In this document: positions 35,815 through 46,281 of the stretch, piece after piece | Layout: every line of letters begins with the position of its first letter | Position numbering within the stretch: the stretch's first letter is position 1 | Source of the DNA: Chalciporus piperatus | Lineage: Eukaryota > Basidiomycota > Agaricomycetes > Boletales > Boletaceae | Direction: 5' to 3' | Assembly: GCA_038093975.1 (NCBI GenBank) | Contig: JBBPTG010000181.1 | Span: forward strand, 1-49,822 | Length of the DNA stretch: 49,822 bases | Made by a program: the position numbers and the translations under genes | The notes under the pieces: model-generated | Told to the model about the DNA's origin: nothing | Database searches by the model: none | The model's input: only the letters and a program-made list of their open reading frames with translations

Positions 35815-37476
35815 ATGGGACCTATGCAATCCCCAAAAGCTAAAAAGAAAATCCATGCACTACTCCCACCTTTTGTGCCTCCAACAGGTGACAGGTGCTA
35901 TATCAACAACCTTCCACCGGAACTCCTTTCGCGCATTTTCGAGGTCGGTGCTGTAGACGACGACGATGGTGGGGCGGGTTCATGCATCGAAGAGGTATTC
36001 AAGAGCGGGGCTGATAATGACGTCGAAATGGCAGACGATAAGAAAGTAGAAGTGGAAGATCACCGGGAGGAAGAAGAGGAAGAAGAAGAAGCAGACGAAG
36101 AAGAAGGCGACGGTGAAGAGTGGACCAACGATACTGGATCATCCGATGTCGATTCTCCATCGCCTCCGTTTCAGATCCTCGTTTCCCTTGTATGTCGTCA
36201 CTGGCGGAATGCCGCCCTTTCTACCCCTTCACTCTGGACGACCATCGAGGTCCCTTACTACGCGTGTCCGCCGTACGAGAACGTCTCGATTATGTTGGAT
36301 CGCAGCAAAGCCTTTCCAATAGATATCTCCATCAACGACCCGGAATTCGACTTCGCCGATCTGGAAGGCGACCCACACGCCGAGGACAACCTCAAATTTC
36401 TATATTCTTTGCTCGTTCCCCACGTGCAACGCTGGTGCTCAATCAAAGTCAGCACCTCAACATATCATGCGATATACACATTCCTCAGCGCGGTATCTGA
36501 CCCGTCTGTTCCCGCCGCTTCTCAGCTCGCTACCCTTCAATTATACCATGATGCACGCTACGACTGTGGAGGCATTTCACTCAAGTTGTCGAACCGCTTC
36601 ACACTGTTCGGGGATTCAGCTCCTAACCTCACTACATTAGTCCTACAGGGCGTCCACGTCGACTGGAATCAGGGCTGGATAGCTTCTGCCTCCAACCTCA
36701 GATGTCTCAAGCTAAAGTGGCAGGGAGAAGACGTTCGCCCCACTCGGGCCCAGTTCTCTACCATCTTGCGCGGTGCTCCACAACTCCAAACTCTCGGCTT
36801 ATTTGCGTCGGGACTATCAGGAGAGCCCACCGACTGGGTTTTCGAACCGACTCCCGGCAGGTCAACCGCGGATCTCAATGCTCCAATTCAGCTTCTCAAA
36901 TTGACCCATCTTGTCCTTGCCCCAGAATCTCCATCGTCCGTCATTGGATTGCTCTCCAAATTGTATCTGCCATCCCTGAAAAGTCTAACCCTATGCCTCG
37001 GCGGGGACGACTACACCGATCTGATCGATCAAATGGCCAGACCAGCCACCTCACTATCTTACCTCTCTGTTCAAGAACAACCACACAGCTTGCTGAGCAA
37101 TCTTGAAAAACTCCGCATTTTGAGACTTCTCTGCCGCATGGAGGGGATAGAGACTCTGTGTAGCGAGCTCCAGAATCTCCACTCGCTCGATCTCTCGTCA
37201 GTTATTCCTGTGCACCTCGTCGAGCTTCTCTGCCAACCCTGTACATTACCGGGCCGTGGAGATATTTGGCTGCCTCGACTCTCATCTCTGTGGATGTCCT
37301 ACCACCACGGGAACAACATCCGTCGAGTGGTTCAAAAGAGAAAGGACGCCGGAGTCCCACTAAAAGCATTGTACGTAGATCACGAGGACGAAGTGGATGA
37401 CCACGACGCGGAGTGGTTCAGGGAGAATGTGGAGACGTTCGGCTTTTTCGTGGGAAGTCCCGTCGATGCCCTATAG
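35815..37476 (+). CDS. F-box protein with leucine-rich region, acidic insert
   Basis: Probable SCF ubiquitin-ligase receptor. The ATG at 35815 (MGPMQSPKAKKKIHALLPPF) aligns with the start of the paralogue at 44846; an upstream in-frame ATG at 35773 is possible. The F-box opens with YINNLPPELLSRIFEVG and resumes with FQILVSLVCRHWRNAALSTP, but about 80 residues are inserted between these halves, mostly Glu and Asp (HREEEEEEEEADEEEGDGEE). Irregular leucine-rich repeats follow (PNLTTLVLQGVHVDW, SNLRCLKLKW, PQLQTLGLFASGLSG, PSLKSLTLCLGGDDY). The C-terminus has VVQKRKDAGVPLKALYVDHE. No intron interrupts the frame. The insert within the F-box helices is unusual and is also present, with different sequence, in the paralogue. 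The Tc1/mariner element ends about 210 bp upstream. Confidence 0.8.
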   Translation: MGPMQSPKAKKKIHALLPPFVPPTGDRCYINNLPPELLSRIFEVGAVDDDDGGAGSCIEEVFKSGADNDVEMADDKKVEVEDHREEEEEEEEADEEEGDGEEWTNDTGSSDVDSPSPPFQILVSLVCRHWRNAALSTPSLWTTIEVPYYACPPYENVSIMLDRSKAFPIDISINDPEFDFADLEGDPHAEDNLKFLYSLLVPHVQRWCSIKVSTSTYHAIYTFLSAVSDPSVPAASQLATLQLYHDARYDCGGISLKLSNRFTLFGDSAPNLTTLVLQGVHVDWNQGWIASASNLRCLKLKWQGEDVRPTRAQFSTILRGAPQLQTLGLFASGLSGEPTDWVFEPTPGRSTADLNAPIQLLKLTHLVLAPESPSSVIGLLSKLYLPSLKSLTLCLGGDDYTDLIDQMARPATSLSYLSVQEQPHSLLSNLEKLRILRLLCRMEGIETLCSELQNLHSLDLSSVIPVHLVELLCQPCTLPGRGDIWLPRLSSLWMSYHHGNNIRRVVQKRKDAGVPLKALYVDHEDEVDDHDAEWFRENVETFGFFVGSPVDAL

Positions 37477-37595
37477 TCGTACATAAAGTCAAATCGGTGG
37501 TCATTTCAATGATTACCGTCATCATCCTTTACCATAATGATAATGGCATCTTTCTCTGCTTTGGATATTAGACATTTAAGTGATAGCACTGGGCA

Positions 37596-38625
37596 CTACT
37601 TGTGCGTCCACTGAGGCTTTCGCTTCTCCAAAAACGCTGAGAATCCCTCGACATGGTCGGCGAGGCCAAACGTGCCATGGTATATCCTGGATTCGAAGTG
37701 CAACCCATGCTTCAGCCCGAGGTCCTCAGCTAGATCGTGTTGAGCTGCGGTCGAGGGTCGTTGAACCCAAGGGACACACCTGCCTTCACAGCTTCTTTCG
37801 CCATGGCTACGACAGGCTCAGAGTAGCTCGCCATCTGTTGTGCATACTCTATCGCACGCGGAACCGTTTCCTCCGTTTCGAATACTTTCGCCACGAGGCC
37901 GGCAGCTTCTGCTTCTGCAGCGTTCATGTTCTCACCAGTCAATATCATGTGCATTGCCTGTATCCCCATGTCTGAGACGTGTTTTACACTGAAGGCAGGG
38001 TGAAAACAAAGTACCTTTGATTTACCAATGGCACGAATGAGACGTTGAGTACCTCCAGCACCAGGAATAGTGCCGAGCTTTATCTCCGGCTGTCCGAAAA
38101 CGGCTCTCTTGCCAGCGTACAAGATGTCGCACATCATTGCGAGCTCACATCCGCCTCCTAGCTAGCGATGGTCGTCAACTTTGTCTCAGCGCATGAGGTA
38201 TGGCAGCTTTAGGCAAGATCTAGCCCAAGACCCTGGTGTACCCACCGCATACCCGTTAATCGCCCCGATGATCGGTTTGTGTATAGATGCCATTCCATTG
38301 TTGAGGTTCTGGAGATAATCGATATTGTAGGCGCCGACGAAGTCCAGCTCTTTCTGCTCCGTGATGTCGGCACCAGCTGAGGGTATGTTAGAGCTGTCAG
38401 CAGGTTACAGACTTCGATGTTATGTACAATGTACAAATCGCAGAAGGCTTTGTTGCTCCCTGTGATGACGATCGCCCCGATGTTGGAATTCTTGTCATAG
38501 GATCGAAGCGCAGTGAGGAGTTCGTCGATCAAGGTCCCGGAGAGGGCATTCAAGGCCTTCGGTCGGTTCAGGGTGATAATCCCGACACGACCTTCCTCCC
38601 GGGTCGAGATGGTAGGCACAGACAT
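37596..38625 (-). CDS. Enoyl-CoA hydratase, with a non-canonical first intron donor
   Basis: Crotonase-fold enzyme hydrating trans-2-enoyl-CoA in beta-oxidation. Five exons joined in frame give 258 residues: [38 protein letters not shown]-type loop [35 protein letters not shown], then [20 protein letters not shown] and a C-terminus ending RKPQWTHK. Catalytic Glu residues expected in [20 protein letters not shown] and [10 protein letters not shown] segments are present. The frame closes only if intron 1 begins at 38438 with AT (TGCG then ATTTGTAC) and ends with CAG at 38377; relatives have a splice at this place, and the expected KAFxAGADI is restored. The same AT occurs in the second copy at 45,3xx. 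The other three introns are GT-AG. No clear mitochondrial presequence is seen upstream of MSVPTIS. Expression or correct splicing is therefore uncertain. Confidence 0.72.
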
Positions 38626-38827
38626 GTCCCTGTCCAGAAATTTGCTAGCTGGAGGTTTTCGAGAGCACAAGCTCCTCCGGTTTGAATTTATTCTTCGTCA
38701 TGACAGAGTTCGGAGTTCGCTTCCGAACCGCGGAGCTCTCCAAAATCGTCACACCGATTGGATACATTTACTGCAATTTTTCGATCAGTTCGACGAACAA
38801 TCTGCGATACAGAGGACACCCACTATA

Positions 38828-40386
38828 ATGCTCCCATCAAGTCAACTGCCGACAAGTTTGTCTTTGCAGCCGCATCCGACAGCACGCGACAAGGCCATAT
38901 CGACGTGTCTGCTTTCTGCGGGTGCCACCATCGTTTCTGTCCAATCGTTCACAAGCCTGCTTCTCCCAACGGAAAAGGGTCACAGATGTGACTTTTGCCT
39001 TTCGCTGGCTTCACAAGGAACAGGGAGTCGCCTCCGGAGGTGTTCGGGATGTGCATCCTACTGGTACTGCGATTCCAAATGTACGCACGATCTGCGAGAG
39101 CTTGAGTGATGTCGACGACCGACCACATTCGATTTCCTTCTCAAGGTCAAGGTCTGCACTGGCCCACTCACAAGAAGTATTGCAGGAGTATCAATCGATT
39201 TTGTGCATCTCGCCAATACGAGCAACTTGAAGGTCATGAAAAGCTGGACGCTCTTCTCCTGACCCATTTACTCGCCGAGATTTCTACAAGGGCCACAGAG
39301 CAGCACGACGAAGACGACTCCGCCCTCTCGACATTCATGTCATTGCTACCTGGACCAGCCGAGGGGAAGTATACACCTCCTCCCTGTCCACTATCGACGA
39401 GTCAACGCCCGAGACTAGCAGCCGAAGACCTGTTTTCGCGTTGTGGGAACAACAACTTTTCCATTCACAGCCATCTGACTACCATCGCCCATGGGGTCTT
39501 TCCTCTCGCGAGTCGTCTTTTCAATCACTCTTGCGTCCCGAACGCGGTCGCCAGGTACAAGATAGTTCCAGCGCAACAGGTGTCTATGGAAGTCGTTGCC
39601 ATTCGTGACATAGCGCCCGGAGAAGAGGTAAATTTCATGCTTGTTGGATATGTACAAAAGATGGTAACAATCTCCAGGTATGCATTCCTTACGCGGACCC
39701 CGCCCTTGTGGAAACTCGCCAGAAAATGTTCCAATTCACTTATGGCTTCACATGCAACTGTTCGTCATGTACAGTTTTCAAGAAACTCGATTTATCATCT
39801 TCGGCTCCTGAAGGCGAACAACTCACTTCACTCGGGAAATCTCTTTGCGATTTTATCTTTCCAGATCCAGAACCTGATGGGATCCGGCTTCCTGGATCTC
39901 CGATCAACCTCGAGACAGTCCCTCATGAAATCCGTCGTATCTTCCGCGAAGCTTCTCTCACGACTTTGTGCGAGTCTTTTAGTGTTTTTTCGCATGAAGG
40001 ACCGTTCGAGTCTGCCTTAGAAGTTGGCCTGGTAATCCTTGCTTTTTATGGTGTCGTCTATCCACCGAATTACCCTCAAATCGGTATGTTTCTTGCTAAT
40101 TTCTCTCAATGATGTGAGTTGTTTTCAGATGAACTGACTTGTTTCTTGTTCGCCAGGGATGCACCTCCTGGAAATGGCAAAGACAGCTTGGAATGCTTTC
40201 GTTACACTCGGAGATCATGATTCGTCTGCACAGTCTGCGGGATGGAGATCGTTGGCACAGACTCGGGCATATCTTCGACTCAGCAGTCAGGTTTGGGCGG
40301 TGATAGGAAATGAAGGAGATGAAGGAGGTCCATTAGCGGAGATTCGAGTCCTAGAGGGTTTGTTGAGAGAACAAGGGTCGAAATGA
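38828..40386 (+). CDS. SMYD-type SET/MYND protein
   Basis: Probable protein-lysine methyltransferase. Four exons (38828-39080, 39146-39627, 39678-40083, 40157-40386) give 456 residues and the frame closes. The MYND zinc finger reads CDFCLSLASQG, CSGCASYWYCDSKC and, across the first intron, QGLHWPTHKKYC, supplying the expected Cys and His ligands. The SET part holds PLASRLFNHSCVPNAVARYK with the NHSC motif, VVAIRDIAPGEEV, and after an intron CIPYADPALVETRQKM. A post-SET cluster FTCNCSSC follows. The C-terminal third is helical (TPR-like), as in SMYD proteins. The ATG at 38828 is the first in frame; SET residues start about 25 amino acids later. The gene is divergent from the hydratase gene, with 202 bp between their starts, so they may share a promoter region. 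Substrate unknown. Confidence 0.85.
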
Positions 40387-40597
40387 CTGGGAGTGTTGTT
40401 TGGCGGAGCAATATATTTTGCCATGGATATGGATAGGGGATATACCGAAATGGAAATAGCAGCTGAGTCAGCAGCCCTTTAGGTCCTGCCATTGACGTTC
40501 GACGTGGCATCCAACGTTCTCGGAGTCAGATATCATACCAAGCTCGACCCGAACTCATATTTCGTGCACATACCACCTCGGGGTCGCAGGGGAAAAC

Positions 40598-41513
40598 ATG
40601 GACGCGTGGGTAATGCAAGTTCCACCCATTACGCGGGCCTGGCTGGCGCTCTCGGTGGCAACAAGCCTGGCAGTTGTGCGTGCACTGGTACTGGCCAGAC
40701 TCGGATGAGACGCTGATGATGAATGTCATGCTTCTACAGCAATGTCAGGTCGTTACGCCATTGCAGTTATACTTTTCGTTCAAGTCTGCATTTACTAATG
40801 CGCAGGTCTGTCTGTTCGTGATTCTCGGATGAGTAGGAGACTGATGTACATCGGTCGGCAAGCCATGGCGCATGCTAACTACGTTTTTCTATTTCGGACC
40901 GCTTTCTCTCGACTTTATATTTCATCTCTTCTTTTTGTGAGTTCTTCCGGTCCGCTCGTATTATCTTGGCTAATTTTTGCTACAGTATGCGGTATAGTCG
41001 AATGTTGGAGGAATCGTCATTCGCGAATAGAAAGGCGGATTACCTCTGGTTACTTCTTCTCTCGTCTGTTATGCTTCTGGTGTGCTCATTTCATTTGAGT
41101 TGGAACTTCACTAATAAGTTCTTTTAGGCGCTTTCGCCGCTAGTCAACCTTCCGTTCCTATCCTCCTCTTTGGCCTTTGTCCCTATATACATATGGTCCA
41201 GAAGACACCCATCCACGCCAATTGCTCTCTTCGGCATCTTTACCATATCTGCACCGTATCTCCCACTGGCGCTTGTTGCCTTGTCCTGGGTCATCAGCGG
41301 CACGTGGAAGGCTGCCGCGGGTGACTTGATTGGATGTGCAGTCGGTCATATTGGCTGGTTTTTGAGGGATGTATGGGCGAGGGAGATGATCGGAGGATAT
41401 ACCCCACTAAGCGAAGCTCCAGAGATTCTGTGAGTGATGTCGTGCCTAGTCTCATCGTGCCGTTTTCAGTCGCTGACCGTTTATCCAGGAAACGAATCTT
41501 CGGAGATGTTTGA
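40598..41513 (+). CDS. Derlin (ER-associated degradation membrane protein)
   Basis: Rhomboid pseudoprotease of the ER membrane that takes part in retrotranslocation of misfolded proteins. Six exons (40598-40687, 40740-40805, 40863-40936, 40986-41079, 41128-41429, 41489-41513) sum to 217 codons and the frame closes. The start MDAWVMQVPPITRAWLALSV and the blocks VVTPLQLYFSFKSAF, PWRMLTTFFYFGPLSLDFIF, SRMLEESSFANRKADYLWLL and GCAVGHIGWFLRDVWAR are those of the family, including the WR motif after the first loop. About five to six membrane segments can be drawn. No catalytic Ser/His pair is expected. The intron before PWRM ends in an atypical GGCAAG acceptor, but the frame and family match support it. 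Length (216 aa) is normal for a short Derlin; no p97-binding SHP tail is visible. Confidence 0.88.
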
Positions 41514-42057
41514 CAACGGCATTTGCATTGTAACAGTACAGCAATGTAGTTCCACACTGATAGAATCCTGCCGGGGAAACAGCTGCGGCAAATACTCGAT
41601 TTGCCACTTCTCAGATTTCGGGCCCAGGATGCAGTGCTTCCAATTGTGTTCTATTCAGGTGTTAACAATTGCAGGCTAAGCGGGGTAAAACGTTCGAAAG
41701 AACCGCTCGCACCCTTACCGGTCGAGCGTATGTGCCAGGAGCTCGACCTCTCCTATAGCGACCTCTCCTCATAAACTTGCCCGCAATAGTAACTTACCTT
41801 CAACCCATCCAATGTTGACAGTGCTGTGAGACGCGTATGGAACAGGGACCTGCAGGACCACGTATACCCTACCTCAACATGAAGCGTTTCCTACGGAATA
41901 CTCGGTATGCACAAACTACCTCCAGTTCGATGCAATCGCGCTGACTTATCTCGAGAAATTTACATGCTGTGCACCCCGGATAAGGCAATAGATACATATT
42001 TGTGGAGGAAATGGACACGAATCCTCATCCCCAACCCTCCTAGAGGAGACCACCGCA
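41514..42057. other. Intergenic, possible 5' end of an F-box fragment
   Basis: About 540 bp without a clear gene. The frame of the following F-box fragment extends upstream to roughly 41970 without an ATG, so its first exon may be here or lost. Confidence 0.4.
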
Positions 42058-42706
42058 GTGTGGAACGCCATATGGTCTATCAACCCGCAGTTGTGGAGTG
42101 CCCCACCTGGGCTACCTCCACCAACCCCCACCCATAGTTGTCTTCAAATCTCCGAAATTTTCTGCCTCATCTGCGAGTTTATCAGAACCGACTGCACAGT
42201 CGGCAAGAGCACACTCGCGTCACTCGCCCGAACATGTCGTTCATTCAATGGTCCGGCGTTAGATGCTCTCTGGATGAGACTCGATCTCCTCGATCCATTG
42301 ATCAAGGTGTTGCCGGAATGGATGTGGACAGAAAAGCATTGTAAATGGGTGGTATGTGGTATTATCGCGACTGGTTCAGTATATTTGTCTGAGACGAGCC
42401 CCTTAGATCCGCATGCGCTCAAAAGAGGAACACTGGTTGACATTCCGCAAGTATGCGGAACGAGTCAGGTTCGTCCGTGGACCTTGCTGGGACATTCCTG
42501 CTTCCATCCAACGTAGGATCATCCCTGTCCTTGCACGCTCCCCCGAAGCTCTCCCACTCCTTCCCAACCTCACTGAGCTCGTTTGGAGTGACCTAGCAAC
42601 ATCCAAACTCAACAAGACGAGTGTTTCCCTGCTGAGGTACTTTGTGGGGCCTCGGGTCGCTGCCATATCGGTCTTTCTGGGCGATAGTCATACTGTGGTC
42701 TCTTGA
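42058..42706 (+). pseudogene. Short F-box protein, probably a fragment
   Basis: Agaricomycete F-box type. Readable blocks are LQISEIFCLICEFI, STLASLARTCRSFNGPALDA and LWMRLDLLDPLIKVLPEWMW, the usual F-box helices of the 'LARTCRxFxxPALDxLW' subfamily. A 50-60 bp intron starting GTATGTGG at about 42353 and ending CCCCTTAG at 42405 joins KHCKWV to the next exon, where RKYAERVRFVRG and PLLPNLTELVWSDLATSKLN continue the family pattern. The frame stops at 42704-42706 after SVFLGDSHTVVS, giving about 200 residues where relatives often have 400 or more. No good ATG is visible at the 5' end. I call it a probable remnant; a short functional gene cannot be excluded. Confidence 0.5.
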
Positions 42707-43223
42707 AGTTGTAGTAAGTTAAGTTGTGGGGATCGCTTCATTGGTAGGGGGTGGTCGATCGACTCACTTGCGCTTTCATCTAGGTAACGACAATCTCGGT
42801 TTTCTCGCGTCGAATATGACTTGCGTGGATTCAGAATCAGAAGAACTCTCTGACACCTGCCTTTGCGACACATGGACGACACGCGCGTGACGGACCTACT
42901 AGGACATGACATTTTAGGCGTTACGACTCAGACACTTTTATGTGACCACTCAGGACACTCGGTGTTTAAAGGACTGAAAACCTCCAGAATTGTATGATCC
43001 GAATGACTGTCTTGCTTTCGAATGTTTTGGTCCGATGTGACTAGAGGACGGTTCAACTATTTGTCACGATCAGATGTTTCTTACGTGGGGCTGATGCGGG
43101 GGACACACTCGATGATCGATAATCCTATTTGAATAACAAAGACTACTCGGTTTTATGAGCTCACAAACTGGAGGTTGTGTAAATAATTTCGCATCTTCTT
43201 CGCTGGTTTACTCCTTGAAAATG
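42707..43223. other. Intergenic, no supported gene
   Basis: About 500 bp between the F-box fragment and the stop of the F-box/LRR paralogue. It may include decayed 3' sequence of the fragment. I see no other feature. Confidence 0.45.
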
Positions 43224-44846
43224 TCAACGATTACTCTCTTCTTCCACGAAGAAGTTGAATTCATCCACATTGGACTGGAACCACTCCAAGCTCTCCTCGT
43301 CAATGCGACATCTTTCCTCCAGGTATACAGATTTGAGAGGAACCCCCGCATCCTTTCTCCTTTGCACCAGTTCACGGACAGCGACGGGATCGTACCAGAT
43401 CCAGGAAACATACAGTGTCTTGAGGAGAGGTAGCCAGGTGGTTAGCCCTGGAACCGTGCAAGGGGACAGAATTAATTCGAGAAAGGTGGGGTGTAGTGCG
43501 ATGGTGAGTGATTCGAGGGAGTGGAGCTCTGCGCAAAGAATCTCGGCGCTTTCCTTTTTCTGAGGCAGGAAAGATAGCTTGATGTTTTCTAGGCCGCTAA
43601 GCAAGCTCCGACGTCCATCCCCGGCCGAGTGAAGGCCTATAGAGGTGGCTGGCCCAGCGAGCTCCCTGACGAGATTGGTATCGTCGCTATCGTGGCACTC
43701 CAGAGACAGAGTCTTCAAGGAAGGCATATAAAGCACACGAAATAAGGCGGTGAGGAGGGTTTGGGAATGGTGACCAAGGACGAGGTCTGTGAGATCAGGA
43801 AGCGGGATGGGAGAATCGAATGCTTTGGTTGTAATTCCAGCATCCGACGTGATGACCCACTCGTATGGATTCCCCGAGGGTCCAGACCAACATAGGTTGA
43901 GCTTCTTGAGTTTCGGAGCACCACGTAACATGGTGGCGAATTGGGTCCAAGACGGATTAACATCGTCGAAATGAGAAGCGAGTTCAAGGTGGGTGAGATT
44001 CGACGCAGAAGAGATCCAAGGTTGATCCCAGTCGACATGCACTCCGCATAAGGTGAGTTGTTCGAGGCGAGGCGCTGAGCCCTCGAACGGTGAGAGGTAT
44101 TCTATTGGCTCGTGGTCGTCATCGTCATCTTCGAAGTTCTCAGTGTCTCGGTAGTAACGCAACTTCAGAGTTGTCAGTTGGAGAGCTGGGGGAACCGATG
44201 GATGAGAGACGACTTGCAGAAATTCGCGCACTCCGCGTTCTGACCAAAATTCGATCTCCATGGAGCGCCAGCGATGCACGTGGGAGAGGAACAATGTGTT
44301 AATACTGGCTAGAGTATCCTCGTGACAGACGATATCTAGAGGATGCCCTTTGCTCCGTTCGAGTAGTGGGAGAATGCTTGCGTATGGTGGACGTGCATTA
44401 CGGGGAAGCGTTATAGTTGTCCAGAGAGATGCGGTGGAGACCGCCACACTGCGCCAGAGGCGACAAACATACGAAACAACCACTCGAAGCGAGGGAGACA
44501 GGTGATTGTGGCTGCAAGACTGTTCCTGGTCTTCATTTGCTTCTCCTGTCATCATAGCTTGGCCACCGCCGGCGCTTGTTTCGAGATGTTTGAGCGCCTC
44601 CCAGTACCGTGCCGTGTTCGAAGTTCCAACTTCTTGCACATTTTCGCTGTCAGTGACCCCACACTGAAATATGCGCGAGAGTAGCTCGGGGGGAAGATTG
44701 TTGATGTGACACGAATTGTCTTTCGGGGGAACGAAAGGATTGCTGGAGTGGGGTGCAGGAGAGTGTGCCACAACATTTGAATGCTGCGAGACTGAAATTC
44801 GTGGTAGTCTCCTCCTTATACTCGGGGACTGTGGAGCGCGTGCCAT
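43224..44846 (-). CDS. F-box/LRR-like protein, paralogue of 35815-37476
   Basis: A 540-codon uninterrupted frame starting with ATG at 44846 (MARAPQSPSIRRRLPRISVS). The F-box begins CHINNLPPELLSRIFQCG and continues after about 60 residues with RVVVSYVCRLWRSVAVSTAS, so as in the paralogue the F-box is split by an insert, here less acidic. Leucine-rich repeats follow: PRLEQLTLCGVHVDWDQPWI, SNLTHLELASHFDDV, PKLKKLNLCWSGPSG, PSLKTLSLECHDSDD. The C-terminus VQRRKDAGVPLKSVYLEE closely matches the paralogue (VQKRKDAGVPLKALYVDH). A rough comparison by eye suggests 40-45 percent identity, so this duplication is old, unlike the hydratase copies nearby. Probable SCF receptor; target unknown. Confidence 0.8.
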   Translation of the reverse strand: MARAPQSPSIRRRLPRISVSQHSNVVAHSPAPHSSNPFVPPKDNSCHINNLPPELLSRIFQCGVTDSENVQEVGTSNTARYWEALKHLETSAGGGQAMMTGEANEDQEQSCSHNHLSPSLRVVVSYVCRLWRSVAVSTASLWTTITLPRNARPPYASILPLLERSKGHPLDIVCHEDTLASINTLFLSHVHRWRSMEIEFWSERGVREFLQVVSHPSVPPALQLTTLKLRYYRDTENFEDDDDDHEPIEYLSPFEGSAPRLEQLTLCGVHVDWDQPWISSASNLTHLELASHFDDVNPSWTQFATMLRGAPKLKKLNLCWSGPSGNPYEWVITSDAGITTKAFDSPIPLPDLTDLVLGHHSQTLLTALFRVLYMPSLKTLSLECHDSDDTNLVRELAGPATSIGLHSAGDGRRSLLSGLENIKLSFLPQKKESAEILCAELHSLESLTIALHPTFLELILSPCTVPGLTTWLPLLKTLYVSWIWYDPVAVRELVQRRKDAGVPLKSVYLEERCRIDEESLEWFQSNVDEFNFFVEEESNR

Positions 44847-45148
44847 TCTTGAATCTAGTGAGAAGGATGAAGAGATTTGTGATCGCTAGGCTTCGCGGAT
44901 GTTTCGATTAGTCAAAGGAGAGTAAGAGACGACACACTGCCTTGTACTGACCTCGATGGTATCTATGCAGTCCTATTGATGAGGGTCAGATTGGGTGGGT
45001 GTTGTCTTGATTATAAGGCACCGTGTTACAACGACGGTTTTGGAGCTTCGGCTCCGAACTCTGTCATGAACGCGGCAGATGTAACCTTCAACTTCAAGTC
45101 AAACCGATGTACTGAAACATTCCACTAGCAAATTGCTGGGACAGAGAC

Positions 45149-46074
45149 ATATCTGAGCCTACCATCTTGACCCGGGAGGAAGGCCGTGTCGGGATTATCA
45201 CCCTGAGCCGACCGAAGGCCTTGAATGCCCTCTCCGGGACCTTGATCGACGAATTCTTCGCTGCGCTTCGGTCCTATGACAAGAATTCCAACATCGGGGC
45301 GATCGTCATCACAGGGAGCAACAGAGCCTTCTGCGATTTGTACATTGTACATAACATCGAAGTCTGTAACCTGCTGACAGCTCTAACATACCCTCAGCTG
45401 GTGCCGACATCACGGAGCAGAAAGAGCTGGACTTCGTCGGCGCCTACAATATCGATTATCTCCAGAACCTCAACAATGGAATGGCATCTATACACAAACC
45501 GATCATCGGGGCGATCAACGGGTATGCGGTGGGTGCACCAGTTTCTTCGCAGGATGTTGCCTACAGCTCGCAATGATGTGCGACATCTTGTACGCTGGCA
45601 AGGGAGCCGTTTTCGGACAGCCGGAGATAAAGCTCGGCACGATTCCTGGTGCTGGAGGTCCATTGGTAAATCAAAGGTACCTTGTTTTCACCCTGTCTTC
45701 AGTGTAAAACACGTCTCAGACATGGGGATACAGGCAATGCGCATGATATTGACTGGTGAAAACATGAACGCTGCAGAAGCAGAAGCTGCCGGCCTCGTGG
45801 CGAAAGTATTCGAAACGGAGGAAACGGTTCCGCGTGCGATAGAGTATGCACAACAGATGGCGAGCTACTCTGAGCCTGTCGTAGCCATGGCGAAAGAAGC
45901 TGTGAAGGCAGGTGTGTCCCTTGGGTTCAATGACCCTCCACCGCAGCTCAACAATACGATCTAGCCGAGGACCTCGGGCTGAAGCATGGGTTGCACTTCG
46001 AATCCAGGATATACCATGTCGAGGGATTCTCAGCGTTTTTGGAGAAGCGAAAGCCTCAGTGGACGCACAAGTAG
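45149..46074 (+). pseudogene. Decayed second copy of the enoyl-CoA hydratase gene
   Basis: Nearly identical in sequence to the hydratase gene at 37596-38625 but in opposite orientation. Lesions relative to that copy: the start codon ATG is ATA (45149-45151); the segment spanning intron 2 and the exon start with the GGC-E loop is replaced or deleted near 45545-45575, so the oxyanion-hole glycines are lost; 19 bases after GGAGGT are missing at 45659/45660, shifting the frame; and 24 bases are missing between two CCATG repeats at about 46014-46018. The AT at the first intron donor is shared with the other copy. Recognisable blocks include [19 protein letters not shown] and [20 protein letters not shown]. 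Sequence similarity starts near 45055 and stops at 46080, exactly where the LINE begins. Confidence 0.85.
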
Positions 46075-46281
46075 TGCCCAAAAAACGCTCCTTTACCGGC
46101 AACCACCATCACCAAGGGTGGGACCCCAGTCACCCCGGCAGCAAGACAGCGTACCCTACTCATCCTCAGTAGTAATAGCCATTAAACTACCTCTATACCT
46201 TACTTTTCCTGTCCGGAAGGCTCGCAACCCACACCTTCCTCAATAATTCCACGGGAGAACCCTAGACAATCGGCGGCGCCA

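Noticed and set aside
35764..46074. A single inverted segmental duplication covering both F-box and hydratase genes
   Set aside because: Gene order and orientation do not fit one inversion, and the F-box paralogues are far more diverged than the hydratase copies, so the events were separate.
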